Positions 5,727 through 5,928 of a DNA stretch of 5,928 nucleotides are shown here, in pieces (position 1 is the first letter of the stretch; every line of letters starts with the position of its first letter). Origin of the DNA: JBHHZM01 sp046758065 (GTDB taxonomy: Bacteria; Pseudomonadota; Alphaproteobacteria; JAAXGF01); the NCBI GenBank assembly GCA_046758065.1, contig JBHHZM010000166.1:1-5928 (forward strand), given 5' to 3'. Below the pieces are notes generated by a model. It was not told the origin of the DNA. It saw only the letters and a list, made by a program, of their open reading frames with translations, and did no database searches. The translations under genes were made by a program, and so were the position numbers.

Positions 5727-5928
5727 GTGCGTCGTGTTGCACCGCGACGAGGATCCATCGAGACCCCAACGTTGCCTTGTTCCCCCCTCACCATCGGCAT
5801 GGCGGTCCGCAACGGCGCCGCGTATATCGAGCAGGCGCTCGCCGGGCTCGCCGGGCAGAGCCGCGGCGACTTCACCCTGCTGGTCGCCGACAACGCCTCG
5901 ACCGACGCCACCCCCGACATCCTCGCCG
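5727..5928 (+). CDS. Family 2 glycosyltransferase, N-terminal part (cut by window end)
   Basis: In frame from 5727 the translation contains LTIGMAVRNGAAYIEQAL (from 5787), then FTLLVADNASTDATPDILA up to the window end. This is the standard opening of a GT-A fold family 2 glycosyltransferase: first beta strand, the 'xN-xx-xI-xxal' helix, and the nucleotide-binding (V/I)xDNxSTDxT motif. Such enzymes transfer a sugar from a nucleotide donor at the cytoplasmic face of the inner membrane during glycan assembly. The start is uncertain: GTG 5727 is the farthest upstream candidate after the stop at 5694-5696, while TTG 5772 would give a more compact start (MPCSPLTIGMA). Neither has a clear Shine-Dalgarno. 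ATG 5799 would remove part of the first strand and is unlikely. The strand and about 73% GC match the left block, suggesting it belongs to the same ancestral operon as the aminotransferase and CmcI-family genes. Confidence 0.82.
   Translation, partial: MRRVAPRRGSIETPTLPCSPLTIGMAVRNGAAYIEQALAGLAGQSRGDFTLLVADNASTDATPDILA

Noticed and set aside
5707..5736. TTGACG at 5707-5712 as a -35 box for a plus-strand promoter of the glycosyltransferase.
   Set aside because: No acceptable -10 hexamer lies 16-18 bases downstream; the hexamer alone is not enough.

Overview
The window looks like part of a surface-glycan (O-antigen, capsule or similar) biosynthesis locus from a high-GC Gram-negative bacterium. 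An alphaproteobacterium of the Rhodospirillales kind is a reasonable guess from base composition and protein style, but nothing here fixes the taxon. No rRNA, tRNA, transposase, integrase or CRISPR array is visible.

Layout. Left block (1-1945, plus strand, about 73% GC in a 60-base line counted by hand): the last 20 codons of an unidentified gene, a DegT/DnrJ/EryC1/StrS-type sugar aminotransferase resembling GDP-perosamine synthases, and a CmcI ('cephalosporin hydroxylase') family SAM-dependent methyltransferase. These are joined by 4-base stop/start overlaps, so they form one translationally coupled operon. Middle block (1965-5486, minus strand, about 52% GC in one counted line of the distal gene and only 32% in one line of the proximal gene): three genes transcribed in the order Zn-ribbon/SAM methyltransferase, ATP-grasp ligase, then a fusion of a Cys-based dual-specificity-phosphatase-like (DSP) domain to an NAD(P)-dependent sugar epimerase/dehydratase. 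This block is convergent with the left block, with 19 bases between the facing stops. Right block (from about 5727, plus strand, about 73% GC again): the first part of a family 2 glycosyltransferase, cut by the window end.

Interpretation. The composition and strand switch suggest that a three-gene cassette was inserted into a plus-strand, high-GC glycan operon. The left genes would make and decorate an amino sugar: transamination of a 4-keto (or 3-keto) nucleotide sugar, then probable O-methylation of the sugar or glycan. The right gene would transfer a sugar. The cassette carries a methyltransferase with a sugar C-methyltransferase-like three-part architecture, an ATP-grasp enzyme that should form an amide or similar bond through an acyl-phosphate, and the phosphatase-epimerase fusion. 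Together these could make and attach an unusual modified residue, but the substrate cannot be read from sequence. The phosphatase-epimerase fusion, and its coupling to the ATP-grasp gene by a GTGA overlap, is the most unusual item in the window.

The stretch 5487-5726 between the divergent cassette and the glycosyltransferase holds no convincing gene. It should contain the cassette promoter and perhaps a second promoter for the right block, but no good -10/-35 pair could be identified by eye.
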